In this document: piece after piece, positions 1 to 7,913 of the stretch
Numbering within the stretch: position 1 is the first letter of the stretch
Layout of the letters: each line of letters begins with the position of its first letter
Origin: Aquabacterium sp.
Lineage (GTDB): Bacteria > Pseudomonadota > Gammaproteobacteria > Burkholderiales > Burkholderiaceae_C
DNA: 64,000 nucleotides
Reading direction: 5' to 3'
Assembly (NCBI RefSeq): GCF_016234775.1
Contig: NZ_JACRAH010000044.1
Coordinates: 1 to 64,000 of the forward strand
Translations under genes and position numbers: made by a program
The notes under the pieces: generated by a model
The model's input: the letters and a program-made list of their open reading frames with translations, nothing else
The model's database searches: none
Told to the model about the DNA's origin: nothing

Positions 1-378
1 AAGGGTCAGCTGCCCTTCTCGACCGACTGGTTCATGACCTGGCAGCCCAATATCCACGCCAGCCTGTTCCTCAACATCCACGAGTACCTGAACAAGGCCG
101 CCGAGATGGACGAGATCGACGTCGTCATCAAGGCCTACCAGCTGTACCTGGAGCAAACCGAATCCCAAGGCCTGGAGCCCCTGCTGTCCGTGACCCGCGC
201 CTGGCGCCTGGTCAAGTTCATCGACAACGGCATGCTGACGATGACCAAGTGCTCCAAGTGCGGCGGCCACTTCGTCAGCCACCCCCACGAGATTTCGCGT
301 CACTTTGTCTGCGGCCTGTGCAACCCACCCGCACGTGCCGGCAAGGGCAAGGCCGCTGGCGCCATCCAGATGCACTGA
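1..378 (+). CDS. flhC: FlhC flagellar master regulator, C-terminal part
   Basis: This is the 3' part of flhC; the frame is open to base 1, so the start lies outside the window. FlhC forms a hetero-oligomer with FlhD and activates class II flagellar promoters. The visible 125 residues contain the conserved DWF-TWQPN segment, the RAWRLVKF helix and the zinc site made of two CxxC pairs (CSKC and CGLC, codons around 250-330). The tail after the second pair is short and Ala/Gly/Lys-rich. It is followed by an intrinsic terminator at 471-498, so it probably ends an flhDC transcript. The family match is unambiguous; only the missing N-terminus limits the entry. Confidence 0.95.
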   Translation, partial: KGQLPFSTDWFMTWQPNIHASLFLNIHEYLNKAAEMDEIDVVIKAYQLYLEQTESQGLEPLLSVTRAWRLVKFIDNGMLTMTKCSKCGGHFVSHPHEISRHFVCGLCNPPARAGKGKAAGAIQMH

Positions 379-607
379 TCTGCCTGGCCCCCGTTTACTG
401 AATTTGTTTTCCTGCGTTAGTTTTCATTGCTTGTCTCCTCCTAGCGGCACTGCACCTGAGTGCCTTCAAACGGGGTCCTTCGGGACCCCGCTTTTTTTGA
501 CCTCAAAGGGCCCCGCTGATCCGGGTTTTCCCCTCGCGCCAGGCACCGCACAATGAATGGCGAGCGCAAGTGCCACTTGTGCACGCTCGATCAAGCAGGG
601 AGAGGGC
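379..607. other. Intergenic region after flhC
   Basis: This stretch separates flhC from the next gene. It holds one clear element, the intrinsic terminator at 471-498. An in-frame ATG at 557 could extend the downstream gene, but it lacks a good ribosome site, whereas the ATG at 608 has one. I see no convincing promoter. Confidence 0.5.
471..498 (+). terminator. Rho-independent terminator of flhC
   Basis: A perfect 8-bp stem (CGGGGTCC / GGACCCCG) closes on the stable tetraloop TTCG and is followed by C and seven T residues. It sits about 90 bases after the flhC stop on the same strand. This is a textbook intrinsic terminator. Confidence 0.93.
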
Positions 608-1741
608 ATGGATGTTTACCTGAATCGGACCTTGGAGCTGGGCCAGAAAGTGCCCTATGGCGCCAGTGACTTCAGGCTTCAGGTCAGCCAACACACTTAT
701 CACGTGGGCAACCCGGGCCGCTCGGGCGCCAGCTTTCCCGTCAAGCTCAAGGCTGCCGTGTATTGCGGCGAGACCGAGGTGCTCAATCTCGTCGCCGAGG
801 TGCAGCCCGCCACCAAGGCGCAGGACATGGGCTACCTGTTCAAGTACCAGGCGGGCATCGGTCCTCATGAACCCGATCACATCCTGGCCTATATGGGCTC
901 CAACCCGCAGGCCGACCCGGTTGGCGAACTGACCTTCACCGCCGTGGGCGCCTACTTGCAGGATGAAGACGTGCAGGTGGCCTACGAGCACCAGCGCCGT
1001 GGCATCGCCACGGCCATGTACCAGCAGGCCGAAGCGCTGACGGGCAAACAGTTTCTCTCCCGTGCCGGTGATGTGCTGACGGTTGACGGCGCGGCCTTCT
1101 GGGCTTGCGCTGATCGTCCCTTTGGCGTGGATGCGCTTTACAGCCAGCCCCGTCGGCTGCTGTGGATCAACCTCGCCGACCTGATGGCCGCCCCCTTGAA
1201 AGATCTGCCCAAGGTGGTGTTTGACGCGGATCGATTCACCCGATCAGCCACGGGACAGCGCTGCATCGAGATGGCCAACAGCGGTGGAGGCCCCCGAATG
1301 GGCCTGCAGGAGGCCCGCACGCGCGGTCTGGTTGCCCGAGGGCATGACGGGCTGGTCGAATCCTTTGTCAACGATCCGCATGCGGCACCCAAGCTGATGC
1401 GCAACGTCCAGTGCAGCTCCCAACCACCCGCCCTGGCCCTGTGCAACGCACGCGGCCTGCCGGATAACACGGTCGCCCCGCCACTGGCCTTGCTGACGGA
1501 GGAGTCGCGCGAAGAGGTGCTGCACTTCATCGGCCGCTACCTGCATGCACTGGCTGACCTCAACGCCCTGGACGTGCTGCACCCGATGATCCGCACGCTG
1601 AGCCGCCAGAGAACCGTGCACCACGAGCGCGGCGACCCGGACAGCATCGAGCGCGCCCTGGAGGTGCGGCGTGTTCAGTGCATCTCGGTCATGACCGACA
1701 TGCTGGAAAAGGAAGCGGAGTTCCGCGCCAGCAAGATGTGA
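608..1741 (+). CDS. Uncharacterised protein with GNAT-like segment
   Basis: This 377-residue protein has no family I can name. About residues 120-150 read like GNAT motif A: a beta-like stretch, then HQRRGIATAMYQQAE, resembling the acetyl-CoA pyrophosphate loop (Q/RxxGxG/A). The last third is helical and charged. I chose ATG 608 because GGGAGAGG lies just upstream; ATG 557 would add 17 residues without a ribosome site. It stands alone between the flhC terminator and a convergent PilZ gene. An acetyltransferase role is inference from one motif. The C-terminal half has no recognisable fold, so it may be a fusion with a helical partner-binding domain. Confidence 0.7.
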   Translation: MDVYLNRTLELGQKVPYGASDFRLQVSQHTYHVGNPGRSGASFPVKLKAAVYCGETEVLNLVAEVQPATKAQDMGYLFKYQAGIGPHEPDHILAYMGSNPQADPVGELTFTAVGAYLQDEDVQVAYEHQRRGIATAMYQQAEALTGKQFLSRAGDVLTVDGAAFWACADRPFGVDALYSQPRRLLWINLADLMAAPLKDLPKVVFDADRFTRSATGQRCIEMANSGGGPRMGLQEARTRGLVARGHDGLVESFVNDPHAAPKLMRNVQCSSQPPALALCNARGLPDNTVAPPLALLTEESREEVLHFIGRYLHALADLNALDVLHPMIRTLSRQRTVHHERGDPDSIERALEVRRVQCISVMTDMLEKEAEFRASKM

Positions 1742-1762
1742 CCGCTGGCGTTTGCAGGCTGC

Positions 1763-2128
1763 TCAGCCCTTCTTCACCCACTGCTCGATCATGTCCTTGA
1801 CGGGCTGATCGATCTTGGCAAAGCGTGTACCGATCCTGAACTTGCCGCCCTTGACCACATGGAACATGACCTTCGCATGCAGGCTGGGATAGTGGTACTT
1901 GCTGCGGTCGGCAGGGTCGGGCATGGCGATCAGCACTTGCAGCGTCACTCCCTCGGCAAAGGCCCGCTCGCAAACCAGGCCAAGTCCGTCTCCAGAGACA
2001 TTGATGATGCGCGCATCCATGTAGGACTGCGGCCCCGTCACAACCCTGGCAGCCCAGGACACATTGACTCGCGGAGTTTGGCGAGCATCTGCCGCTTGTT
2101 GCGGCGTCGAATCAGTAACAACGGTCAC
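1763..2128 (-). CDS. PilZ domain c-di-GMP receptor
   Basis: This 121-residue single-domain PilZ protein binds cyclic di-GMP in the cytoplasm. Both signature motifs are visible: an RxxxR-type motif (R16...R20, in ARQTPR) and the (D/N)xSxxG motif as N43-V-S45-G-D-G48. The start codon is GTG with GAGG seven bases upstream. No output domain is attached, so it would act by binding a partner such as a flagellar or cellulose/pilus component. A neighbouring chemoreceptor and flhC suggest motility control, and an EAL phosphodiesterase lies at 24936-26354, but no operon links them. Confidence 0.9.
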   Translation of the reverse strand: MTVVTDSTPQQAADARQTPRVNVSWAARVVTGPQSYMDARIINVSGDGLGLVCERAFAEGVTLQVLIAMPDPADRSKYHYPSLHAKVMFHVVKGGKFRIGTRFAKIDQPVKDMIEQWVKKG

Positions 2129-2429
2129 AGCCTACCTCTTTGCTGGGTGAACGCGGTGGCAGCTCATGCTCGGGAGCCACACACCTGATGGGTTTGTTTG
2201 CTCCTAGATCGGCAGCCTCCATCAAACCTTAAGTGGCTTGGGTTGTCACTGAAATATCTCTCGCTTTTACCGGATTTATCACTTTGCACCGAATTTGTGC
2301 GTTGCCGCAAAAAGCAAGGCCTGCACGCCGCTTTACAGGGAATCCACGCACTTGCGCAGAACACGCTCAGGCCTTAGAAACAGACAAGCGTCAAATACGT
2401 CACGGCTTACGCCCCTAAAAGGAGATGCG
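2129..2429. other. Intergenic region between divergent pilZ and small membrane gene
   Basis: About 300 bases separate two divergent starts. The central part (roughly 2230-2320) is AT-richer than its surroundings and must hold both promoters, but no hexamer pair is good enough to name. A strong ribosome site (AAAAGGAG) ends it at about 2418-2424 for the gene at 2430. No gene is seen. Confidence 0.5.
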
Positions 2430-2690
2430 ATGCCCGGTTCCACGCACCATCCGACTTCCATCAGGAAGCGCATCCGCTACCTGACGACCACCGCCTTCGT
2501 GCTGACGGCGATCACCGCACTGGCCATTCTGGCCAACGGCCATGTCGTGCATGGGGCCCTGCTGATGCTCGGCGCCACCCTGCTGCTGCCCGGCAGCATC
2601 TTCGGGCGCCGCCATCGTCAGCACCTCAGTGAGGCCGCGCTAGCGTCCAGCACATCGGCTCCACCACGCCGTTGGCGCAAGGCGGCCTGA
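2430..2690 (+). CDS. Small two-helix membrane protein
   Basis: This 86-residue protein begins at ATG 2430, six bases after an excellent AAAAGGAG site. It has a basic N-terminus (RKRIRY), two hydrophobic segments at about residues 18-36 and 40-58 separated by NGH, and a basic, Ser/Ala-rich tail. The predicted topology is a helical hairpin in the inner membrane with both ends in the cytoplasm (positive-inside). I recognise no family. It appears to end its transcript at a short hairpin with a T run at 2705-2723. Confidence 0.65.
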   Translation: MPGSTHHPTSIRKRIRYLTTTAFVLTAITALAILANGHVVHGALLMLGATLLLPGSIFGRRHRQHLSEAALASSTSAPPRRWRKAA

Positions 2691-2704
2691 CACACGCATT
2701 TGTG

Positions 2705-2723
2705 CTGCCTGCGGCAGTTTTTT
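2705..2723 (+). terminator. Short intrinsic terminator after small membrane gene
   Basis: A 5-bp stem CTGCC / GGCAG with a 3-base loop is followed by six T residues, 15 bases after the stop of the upstream gene. The stem is short, so termination may be partial. It lies upstream of the chemoreceptor gene. Confidence 0.6.
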
Positions 2724-2844
2724 CACTTCAGTCCCTGCCTGCTGCTGCCGAAAACGTCGGAAACCGTCATCTCTTGTGACCTTTGGCGCACCGCGTCAAT
2801 ATCCATCGGATGGCGCCCTGTTGCGAACGTGGACGCAGTGGACC

Positions 2845-4395
2845 ATGAACATCCGACATATCCGAATCGGGCAGCGACTGATGCTGGGCTTCGGCCTGGT
2901 CATCGCCTTGCTGATGCTGCTGGCCGGCCTGGCCATCCTGCGCATCAACAGTCTCAACAGCGAGATCGGGTCCATGGTCAAGGAGACCTACCCGCGCACG
3001 GTCATCGCCAACAAGATGAAGGCGGACCTCAACGACATCTCTCGCAGCATGCTCAGCATCCTGGTGATGTCCGACGGCGATCAGATGAAGGGCGAGGTGG
3101 CCAACATCGAGAAGGTCACCAAGCGCAACGACGAGAACCTCGCGCTGCTCAAAGCCAGCGTGCAGGATGCCGATGGGCTGGCGTTGATCAAGACCATCGT
3201 GGAGTTGCGCGAACGCGCCATGAAACACCAGGTCTCGTTCATCAACATGATCAACACGGATGAAAAAGACAATGCGCTGACCAAGTACCTGTTTTCGATT
3301 CGTTCGCTGCAGACCAAGTACTTCGCGGCCCTGGACAAACTGATCGCCCAGCAGAACGCGCACATGGAAGAGGCTGGCGCCAATTCAGCGGATCAGGCAC
3401 GCAAGACGGCCTTGTTCATTCTGATCCTGGCTTTGGCGGCCACGGGCCTCAGTGGTGTGGTCGCATTGCTGGCCACCCGCAGCATCACTGTGCCGCTCAA
3501 CCGGGCCGTGGGTGTGGCCCAGCGTGTGGCCAAGGGCGACCTGAGCAGCACCATCGTGACCAACAGCCAGGACGAAACCGGGCAATTGATGCAGGCCCTG
3601 GCCGAGATGAACGCCAGCCTGCAAAGCATCGTGGGCAATGTGCGCCAGAGCACGGAGCAGATCGCGTCAGCATCGACGGAGATTGCGTCGGGCAACCTGG
3701 ACCTGTCCTACCGCACCGAGCAGCAAGCCGCCTCGCTGCAGGAAACCTCGGCCTCGATGAGCGAGCTGACCAACATCGTCAAGCAAAACGCCGACAACGC
3801 TCGCCTGGCCAGTGACCTGGCTCAGTCCGCATCGAATGTGGCGGCAGATGGCGGCTCCGTCGTGGCGCGGGTGGTGGACACCATGGGGGCCATCGACGCC
3901 TCCTCACGCAAGATCGTGGACATCATCGGCGTGATCGACGGCATCGCCTTCCAGACCAATATCCTCGCTCTCAACGCCGCCGTGGAAGCGGCGCGGGCGG
4001 GCGAACAAGGCCGCGGCTTTGCTGTGGTGGCCGGCGAGGTGCGCAGTCTGGCGCAACGCTCGGCCACCGCCGCCAAGGAAATCAAGACCCTGATTGGCGA
4101 ATCCGTCGAGAAGGTGGCGCAAGGCGGCCAACTCGTGAACGAGGCGGGCAGCACCATGAACGAGGTGGTGGCCAGCGTCAAGCGTGTGAACGACATCATC
4201 ACCGAGATCACCGCAGCCAGCCAGTCGCAAAGCCAGGGTATCGAAGCCATCAACCGGTCCATCCACCAGATGGACGGCGTCACTCAGCAAAACGCCGCCC
4301 TGGTTGAACAGGCCGCCGCGTCTGCCGAGTCCATGCAGAACCAGGCGACGAACCTGGCTCAAGTTGTCAGCGTCTTCAAGATTGCCAACCCCTAA
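2845..4395 (+). CDS. Methyl-accepting chemotaxis protein
   Basis: This 516-residue transmembrane chemoreceptor has a short cytoplasmic N-terminus, TM1 at about residues 10-32, a periplasmic four-helix-bundle-type sensor of about 150 residues, TM2 at about 190-212, a HAMP domain, and the long signalling coiled coil. The hairpin tip carries the hallmark FQTNILALNAAVEAARAGE, then GRGFAVVAGEVR, which contacts CheA/CheW. No NWETF-like pentapeptide follows the helices, so it would rely on other receptors or no tether for CheR/CheB. I chose ATG 2845 because the protein then begins with a typical basic segment before TM1; no strong ribosome site is visible. The ligand cannot be read from sequence. 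Confidence 0.95.
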   Translation: MNIRHIRIGQRLMLGFGLVIALLMLLAGLAILRINSLNSEIGSMVKETYPRTVIANKMKADLNDISRSMLSILVMSDGDQMKGEVANIEKVTKRNDENLALLKASVQDADGLALIKTIVELRERAMKHQVSFINMINTDEKDNALTKYLFSIRSLQTKYFAALDKLIAQQNAHMEEAGANSADQARKTALFILILALAATGLSGVVALLATRSITVPLNRAVGVAQRVAKGDLSSTIVTNSQDETGQLMQALAEMNASLQSIVGNVRQSTEQIASASTEIASGNLDLSYRTEQQAASLQETSASMSELTNIVKQNADNARLASDLAQSASNVAADGGSVVARVVDTMGAIDASSRKIVDIIGVIDGIAFQTNILALNAAVEAARAGEQGRGFAVVAGEVRSLAQRSATAAKEIKTLIGESVEKVAQGGQLVNEAGSTMNEVVASVKRVNDIITEITAASQSQSQGIEAINRSIHQMDGVTQQNAALVEQAAASAESMQNQATNLAQVVSVFKIANP

Positions 4396-4411
4396 CCGCA
4401 AGAGGGCCCTC

Positions 4412-4996
4412 ATGAAACTGTTTACCAAATCCGCACTGGCCACCGCTGTGCTGGGCATGGCCATGACCTTGGCTCAAGCCGCCGAAGTGGCTGGCGTGAA
4501 AGTGGAAGAAAGCGCCAAGGTGGGCGGCAAGGAACTGGTGCTCAGCGGTGCCGGGCTGCGCACCAAGACCGTCTTCAAGATCTACGTGCTGGGCATCTAC
4601 CTGACCAAGAAAGAAACCACCCAGGCCGGCGTGCTGGCCGCGCAAGGCCCCAAGCGCGCCAGGATCCATGTGCTGCGTACGTTGACGGGCGAAGAGTTCG
4701 GCGGCGCATTCCTGGCCGGCATCAACAAGAACCTGGACAAGGAAGAGAAATCCAAGTTCGTCAACCAGCTGCTGAAGTTCGGTGAGCTGTTCGAAACCCT
4801 GCCACCCCTGCAACCCGGCGACACGGTGATGGCCGACTGGGTCCCTGGTCAAGGCACCATCATCACGATCAACGGCAAGCAGATCATTGAGCCACTGCCT
4901 GATCCCGCCTTCTTCAATGCCATCCTGCGCATCTGGTACGGTGACAAGCCCGCCGAAGTGGCACTCAAGCATGCCTTGCTGGGTGAGCCGACCTGA
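4412..4996 (+). CDS. Periplasmic chalcone-isomerase-like protein
   Basis: This 194-residue protein has a signal peptide (MKLFTKS, hydrophobic core, cleavage near AQA/AEVAG) followed by a chalcone-isomerase-like fold. The family signature is visible as LSGAGLRTKTVFKIYVLGIY, then the helix with KNLDKEEKSKFVNQL and the late strand GTIITINGKQI. Bacterial members lack a known isomerase substrate, and the plant catalytic role should not be assumed. It starts 16 bases after the chemoreceptor stop with an AGAGGG ribosome site, so the two may be cotranscribed. It converges on the lipoprotein gene ending at 5015. Confidence 0.85.
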   Translation: MKLFTKSALATAVLGMAMTLAQAAEVAGVKVEESAKVGGKELVLSGAGLRTKTVFKIYVLGIYLTKKETTQAGVLAAQGPKRARIHVLRTLTGEEFGGAFLAGINKNLDKEEKSKFVNQLLKFGELFETLPPLQPGDTVMADWVPGQGTIITINGKQIIEPLPDPAFFNAILRIWYGDKPAEVALKHALLGEPT

Positions 4997-5014
4997 TCGG
5001 ATCACAAGCTGCAG

Positions 5015-6091
5015 TCAAGGGTGCACCAGGCCATCCATGCGCACGACTTCAAAGTTGCTGCCCTTGACCTGCTCCAACTCTGACACCAGCTTGTCGTTGT
5101 TCCAGCGGTCGTCCGGTGCACCGCTGACAAACCAGTTCCCACCGTTGTCCGCCACGATCAGGCCGTAGGTCTTCATGGCAGTCAACAAGGCGCGCGTCTC
5201 CTTCGTGAAGGTGGACGGGATCACATAACTGGCCTTGAGGCGCACACGCATGCCCATGGGTGGCAGATTCACGCTGGTGTTGCTGGATGCCCAGTGCGTC
5301 GCTGGCGGCACATAGGCCTTGCGAGACGATCGAACCGTGAAGCGCAAGGCGTGCTTGATGCCTCCCGGCCCGGCAGCGGCTTCTTCATAGCGCGCCAATC
5401 CAGGGAAGATGGGCAGGCCGGCCGCATCGGCACTGGTCCAACCTGGCTGACCACCTGGGCGCACATCGTTGCCGTCCAGGAAGAAGATGGCGCCGCAATT
5501 GGCATTCCAGCTGCCATCAGGGTTGTAGAAGCCGTTACCCAGTTCGTAGAGGCGGTTGTTGTCGCGGTCGATCACCAGTACATGGCGATCGCCGGTGCTG
5601 GCACTGCCACCTTCCACAGGCGCATTGGCCGGAACGGGGTAGGGGCCAGGGTCGCTCTCATCGCCGTAGGCCGTCCAGTGCATGGGCACCTTGGGCTGAC
5701 TGCTGGCAACGACCACGTAGGGAATACCGATCGGGCCTCCGTAGGCCTTTTCCGAACCGAAATCTGGATGCAGCCCTGCATCCAGGCCAATGCTGGTGAG
5801 GATGGCGGTGGAGTTCGGATCGACCGGGCTCTTGCTGATGTCCGTGTTCCACGCATTGTCAGCAGGAAAGGGCACGGCACCATTCAAGGAAGCATTGAGG
5901 CCCAATGAAGCTCCCCGCAGATTGCCGTACACCGTGGTGGTCACGGCAGGCAAGCTGGTACCGTTTGACTGAGCTGCCGGATCGGCGGACGTTGTGGGTG
6001 TGCCACCACCGCCACCTCCTCCACCGCAAGCTGTCAGAGAAGTTGACAAGGCCACGACAACGGCCAACGTGATGTGATGAGTCTTCAACAT
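5015..6091 (-). CDS. Conserved lipoprotein with poly-Gly linker, function unknown
   Basis: This 358-residue lipoprotein has a short signal peptide and lipobox LTAC (Cys22), immediately followed by eight glycines and a Thr/Ser/Pro-rich linker. The mature domain has motifs FPADNAWNTDIS, an HPDFGS segment, WTAYGDESDPGPYPVP, a GDRHVLVIDRDNNRLYELG strand pair and a C-terminal DRWNNDKLVSELEQV helix. This combination looks like a large secreted beta-rich domain, possibly acting on polysaccharide, but I cannot name a family and do not assign activity. ATG 6091 is preceded by AAGGG. An upstream extension to 6145 would bury the signal peptide and is rejected. After lipidation it should be membrane-anchored and face the periplasm or exterior. 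Confidence 0.8.
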   Translation of the reverse strand: MLKTHHITLAVVVALSTSLTACGGGGGGGGTPTTSADPAAQSNGTSLPAVTTTVYGNLRGASLGLNASLNGAVPFPADNAWNTDISKSPVDPNSTAILTSIGLDAGLHPDFGSEKAYGGPIGIPYVVVASSQPKVPMHWTAYGDESDPGPYPVPANAPVEGGSASTGDRHVLVIDRDNNRLYELGNGFYNPDGSWNANCGAIFFLDGNDVRPGGQPGWTSADAAGLPIFPGLARYEEAAAGPGGIKHALRFTVRSSRKAYVPPATHWASSNTSVNLPPMGMRVRLKASYVIPSTFTKETRALLTAMKTYGLIVADNGGNWFVSGAPDDRWNNDKLVSELEQVKGSNFEVVRMDGLVHP

Positions 6092-6162
6092 GGTCGCCCT
6101 TGTGGATCCGGTCGGTATCTGTGCCAGCTCATCTGAAGATGCCACGAGAACCTCGTTACAAG

Positions 6163-6186
6163 ACGTCTGGCTTACAAGCCAGACGT
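6163..6186 (-). other. Perfect 11-bp hairpin after acuI
   Basis: ACGTCTGGCTT and AAGCCAGACGT form an exact inverted repeat with a 2-base centre, 16 bases beyond the acuI stop and about 70 upstream of the lipoprotein start. On the minus strand it is not followed by a clean T run. It is therefore either a weak terminator or a transcript-end stabilising hairpin for acuI; an operator role is also possible because of its symmetry. Confidence 0.6.
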
Positions 6187-6201
6187 AACAGCCCTGCTGG
6201 G

Positions 6202-7185
6202 TCAGGCGTTCACATCCACCACCACGCGCCCGCGCACTTGCCCCTCGATCAGCTTGTGGGCAATCGAGATGGCGTCGCTCAGGCCGATCTGCTGGGTGAT
6301 CAGGGCCAGCTTGCTCACGTCCAGATCACGGGCCAGACGCTGCCAGGCCTCCAGGCGATCAACACGCGGGCACATCACGCTGTCCACGCCGGCCAGTGTC
6401 ACGCCGCGCAGGATGAAGGGCGCCACGGTGGCGGGCAGGTCCATGCCGCCAGCAAGGCCGCAAGCGGCCACGGTGCCGCGGTATTTGGTTGACGCGCAGA
6501 CATTGGCCAGCGTGTGGCTGCCCACCGTGTCCACGGCGCCCGCCCAGCGTTCCTTGGCCAAGGGCTTGCCGGCAGAGGCGAACTCGGCGCGGTCCAGCAC
6601 CGTGGCGGCGCCCAGGCTCTGCAGGTAGTCGGCCTCTTGCGGGCGGCCCGTCACCGCGGCCACCTGGTAGCCCAGTCTGGCCAGGATGGCCACGGCCACG
6701 CTGCCCACACCACCGGCGGCACCGGTCACCAGCACCTCACCCTTGTCTGGCGTGACGCCATGTCGCTCCAGCGCCAACACGCACAGCATGGCGGTGTAGC
6801 CGGCCGTGCCAATGGCCATGGCCTGCGCCGGTGTGAAGGCAGCCGGCAGGGGCACCAGCCAGTCGCCATTCAAACGGGCGCGCTGCGCCAGGCCACCCCA
6901 GTGGGTTTCACCCACACCCCAGCCATTGAGCACCACCGCATCACCCACCTTGTACTCAGGGTGCGAACTGCTTTCCACCACACCGGCCAGGTCGATGCCC
7001 GGCACCATGGGGAACTTGCGCACCACGGGCGACTTGCCGGTGATGGCCAGGCCATCCTTGTAATTGAGCGTGGAATGCGACACGCGCACGGTCACGTTGC
7101 CTTCCGGCAGCGCCGCGTCGTCGATGTCCTTGAGCGTGGCCCGGTAGCCCTGCTCGTCTTTTTCAATGAGGATGCCTTTGAACAT
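6202..7185 (-). CDS. acuI: Acrylyl-CoA reductase AcuI / YhdH-type quinone oxidoreductase
   Basis: This 327-residue medium-chain dehydrogenase/reductase belongs to the YhdH/AcuI group, which reduces acryloyl-CoA to propionyl-CoA with NADPH and limits toxic acryloyl-CoA. The N-terminal GroES-like domain begins with [14 protein letters not shown] and has the family segment [12 protein letters not shown]; the Rossmann fold shows [20 protein letters not shown], and TGRPQE follows the second strand, fitting NADPH use. Structural zinc ligands are absent, as expected. The start at 7185 has AGGAG upstream. It is divergent from the ABC operon. A role in propionate/acrylate metabolism fits the nearby valine pathway, which ends in propionyl-CoA, but no direct link is visible. 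Confidence 0.9.
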   Translation of the reverse strand: MFKGILIEKDEQGYRATLKDIDDAALPEGNVTVRVSHSTLNYKDGLAITGKSPVVRKFPMVPGIDLAGVVESSSHPEYKVGDAVVLNGWGVGETHWGGLAQRARLNGDWLVPLPAAFTPAQAMAIGTAGYTAMLCVLALERHGVTPDKGEVLVTGAAGGVGSVAVAILARLGYQVAAVTGRPQEADYLQSLGAATVLDRAEFASAGKPLAKERWAGAVDTVGSHTLANVCASTKYRGTVAACGLAGGMDLPATVAPFILRGVTLAGVDSVMCPRVDRLEAWQRLARDLDVSKLALITQQIGLSDAISIAHKLIEGQVRGRVVVDVNA

Positions 7186-7262
7186 GCTGAGAGTCTCCTG
7201 CTCGCTGGTGAGCCAGGGCCGCAGCATAACCGCGTGCGGCAATGCCGCTTATGCTTGCGGCC

Positions 7263-7913
7263 ATGCTGCAAGTACGCCATCTGTGCAAACGCTACGGCGC
7301 CGAACCCGTTTTTTCGCAGGTTGACCTGGATGTCTCGCCCGGCGAATTCGTGGCCATCGTGGGTGAATCAGGCGTGGGCAAATCGACCCTGCTGAACTGC
7401 CTGGCGGGGCTGGACACGGTGTCTGAAGGCACGGTGCGCGTGCTGGATACCCCGATCACGCAACTCGATGACCAGTCCCAGGCGCTGTTTCGGCGCCGGC
7501 ATCTGGGCTTCGTGTTCCAGGCCTTCCATGTGTTGCCGCATCTGGATGTGGCCCAGAACGTGGCCTTGCCCTTGATGCTTTTGGGGGAGCCTGACCTGGC
7601 CCGGGTGCAGGCGGCGCTGGAAGCCGTGGGGCTGTCGGAGCTGGGGGCGAGGCTGCCTCAACAGCTCTCCGGCGGGCAGCTGCAACGCGTGGCCATTGCG
7701 CGGGCTTTGATCCACCGCCCGGCGCTGATCCTGGCCGATGAACCCACCGGCAACCTGGATCCGGAGACAGCCGAGAAGATCATGACGGCACTGGTCGATC
7801 AGACGCGTGCCCATGGCGCGGCCTGCGTGATGGTGACGCACTCGCAAAGCGCTGCCGGCCGGGCCGACCGCGTCATGCGGCTGACGCGCGACGGGCTGCA
7901 CCATGTCCGCTGA
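7263..7913 (+). CDS. ABC transporter ATP-binding protein (LolD/MacB type, AttE-like)
   Basis: This 216-residue ATPase drives the adjacent FtsX-fold permease. Walker A is GESGVGKST, the Q-loop follows [13 protein letters not shown], the signature is LSGGQLQR, Walker B is [12 protein letters not shown] and the switch His is in MVTHS. The lolD-like insert [14 protein letters not shown] is typical of the extruder class (LolD, MacB, YbbA). The start could be ATG 7242, 7251 or 7263; I chose 7263 because the fold begins at [12 protein letters not shown], but none has a strong ribosome site. The gene overlaps the permease start by 11 bases. With the permease and lipocalin-like protein it matches an AttEFGH operon. 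Confidence 0.93.
   Translation: MLQVRHLCKRYGAEPVFSQVDLDVSPGEFVAIVGESGVGKSTLLNCLAGLDTVSEGTVRVLDTPITQLDDQSQALFRRRHLGFVFQAFHVLPHLDVAQNVALPLMLLGEPDLARVQAALEAVGLSELGARLPQQLSGGQLQRVAIARALIHRPALILADEPTGNLDPETAEKIMTALVDQTRAHGAACVMVTHSQSAAGRADRVMRLTRDGLHHVR

Noticed and set aside
6163..6186. Strong intrinsic terminator of acuI
   Set aside because: The 11-bp stem is perfect, but there is no T run after it on the minus strand, so it is listed only as a hairpin.
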